This document shows positions 7,990 through 8,454 of a stretch of DNA of 8,454 bases, in pieces (position 1 is the first letter of the stretch; each line of letters starts with the position of its first letter). The notes beneath the pieces are model-generated. The model worked only from the letters and a program-made list of their open reading frames with translations. It searched no databases and was not told where the DNA came from. Both the position numbers and the translations under genes were made by a program. Origin of the DNA: an uncultured Ventosimonas sp. Its GTDB lineage: Bacteria > Pseudomonadota > Gammaproteobacteria > Pseudomonadales > Pseudomonadaceae. Location: NCBI GenBank assembly GCA_945283395.1, contig CALYQH010000046.1:1-8454 (forward strand), written 5' to 3'.

Positions 7990-8184
7990 AGAACTTTCGC
8001 TATAGCATAGTAAACCAATAATATTACTATTCTGTTGTGGTTAAACCATCAGGGAGCTTTACTGGTCAAACAAACAAGAACAGTAATAAGGTTTAAATAA
8101 TGATAAAGCTAACGCCCATTTTTGATCTAAGTTGAACTAATTTTTCCAAATATAGGCGTTATGAACTAACTATTAGCAGAGTTG

Positions 8185-8234
8185 GTTAATAAACTTTAAC
8201 AAACCCAAGCTAACTTGCTAAAGTTTGAGTTAAC
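8185..8234 (-). terminator. Hairpin just downstream of the Lys/Thr/Ala-rich gene
   Basis: The arms GTTAA-T-AAACTTTA (8185-8198) and TAAAGTTT-GA-GTTAAC (8219-8234) pair over 8 bp and then 5 bp, separated by a small internal loop. A nested CAAG/CTTG stem with a 4-nt loop lies inside (8206-8217). It abuts the stop codon of the minus-strand gene at 8235-8237. No T-tract follows on the minus strand, so it may protect the mRNA 3' end or terminate inefficiently. Confidence 0.4.
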
Positions 8235-8454
8235 TTATTGTTCAGTCTTATCAGTAGGAGCTGCTTGTGGTGCGGCTGCTGTAGATTTAACTGAGGTAGT
8301 AGTTGGTTTCTTGACAGTATTTTTAGTAGCTGCTTGCTTTGTTCTAGTTGTCGACTGAGTCCGAGTAGTTTTGCTAGCCGCAGCTTGTTTAGCTGGATCT
8401 GCTTTAGTAGCTGATGGCTTGGTACTTGTTACTTTTTTAGGCGCTGTTGCTTTG
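8235..8454 (-). CDS. C-terminal part of a Lys/Thr/Ala-rich, histone H1-like protein (partial)
   Basis: Read leftward from the right edge, an open frame of 72 residues ends with TAA at 8237 to 8235. It is almost wholly low complexity: Lys, Thr, Ala, Ser, Pro and Gln, with scattered KKP, TKP and KQAA units, ending in TDKTEQ. It contains no large aromatic residue and is strongly basic. Such tails are known from AlgP/AlgR3-type regulators and PhaF granule-associated proteins of Pseudomonas, and from bacterial H1-like proteins, which bind DNA without much sequence specificity. The identifying N-terminal domain lies outside the window, so I cannot choose among these. It converges on tsaC. The composition bias and the stop next to a hairpin argue for a real gene. 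Confidence 0.7.
   Translation of the reverse strand, partial: KATAPKKVTSTKPSATKADPAKQAAASKTTRTQSTTRTKQAATKNTVKKPTTTSVKSTAAAPQAAPTDKTEQ

Larger units (their letters stand above)
7902..8234. other. Convergent spacer rich in inverted repeats, no gene seen
   Basis: No gene is visible in this 333-nt stretch. It holds a T7 tract likely to end tsaC transcription and several inverted repeats: 8007-8013 with 8024-8030 (7 bp, 10-nt loop), 8022-8033 with 8077-8088 (11 of 12 pairs), 8110-8116 with 8155-8161 (TAACGCC/GGCGTTA) and a large hairpin at 8185-8234. The first two overlap and would be alternatives. A tiny frame at 8099-8134 (MIKLTPIFDLS) follows AAGG but is too short to support. Confidence 0.55.

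Noticed and set aside
8099..8134. Eleven-codon frame MIKLTPIFDLS after an AAGG site
   Set aside because: It is too short and lies in a hairpin-rich spacer; nothing supports it as a gene.

Overview
This AT-rich window is bacterial chromosome and carries a core housekeeping and stress locus. The order grpE-dnaK-dnaJ-dapB is typical of Pseudomonas and relatives, and the protein sequences are gammaproteobacterial in character. The marked A/T bias, seen in codon third positions and in spacers, points to a low-GC member of the Pseudomonadales; an insect-associated, Entomomonas-like lineage is one possibility. The placement is inferred from gene order and remembered protein similarity, not from a search.

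Layout. Positions 1-769 hold no convincing gene but contain two perfect 13-bp inverted repeats, one followed by a T-tract. ssb lies on the minus strand (770-1297). It is divergent from grpE (1568-2110), which sits behind a textbook sigma-32 heat-shock promoter (CTTGAAA, 14 nt, CCCCATAT). dnaK (2230-4155) follows and ends at a strong 13-bp terminator hairpin. dnaJ (4335-5447), dapB (5457-6260), hemE (6277-7350) and tsaC (7350-7901) form a tight unit with gaps of 9 and 16 nt and then a 1-nt overlap. A 333-nt spacer rich in inverted repeats separates tsaC from the C-terminal part of a convergent Lys/Thr/Ala-rich protein at the right edge (8235 to the end, minus strand).

How the genes work together. 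DnaK, DnaJ and GrpE are the Hsp70 chaperone, its J-protein and its nucleotide exchange factor. The genes behind dnaJ serve unrelated metabolism: lysine/diaminopimelate synthesis (dapB), heme synthesis (hemE) and tRNA t6A modification (tsaC). They appear joined by translational coupling.

Most notable points. (1) DnaJ lacks about seven residues in its zinc-finger domain, in frame, removing the first cysteine of the fourth CXXCXGXG motif. (2) A five-codon mini-ORF exactly bridges the dapB stop and the hemE start through two TAATG overlaps. (3) The gene-free left end has unexplained hairpin structure. I found no defence system, mobile element, CRISPR array or clearly new multi-gene system.
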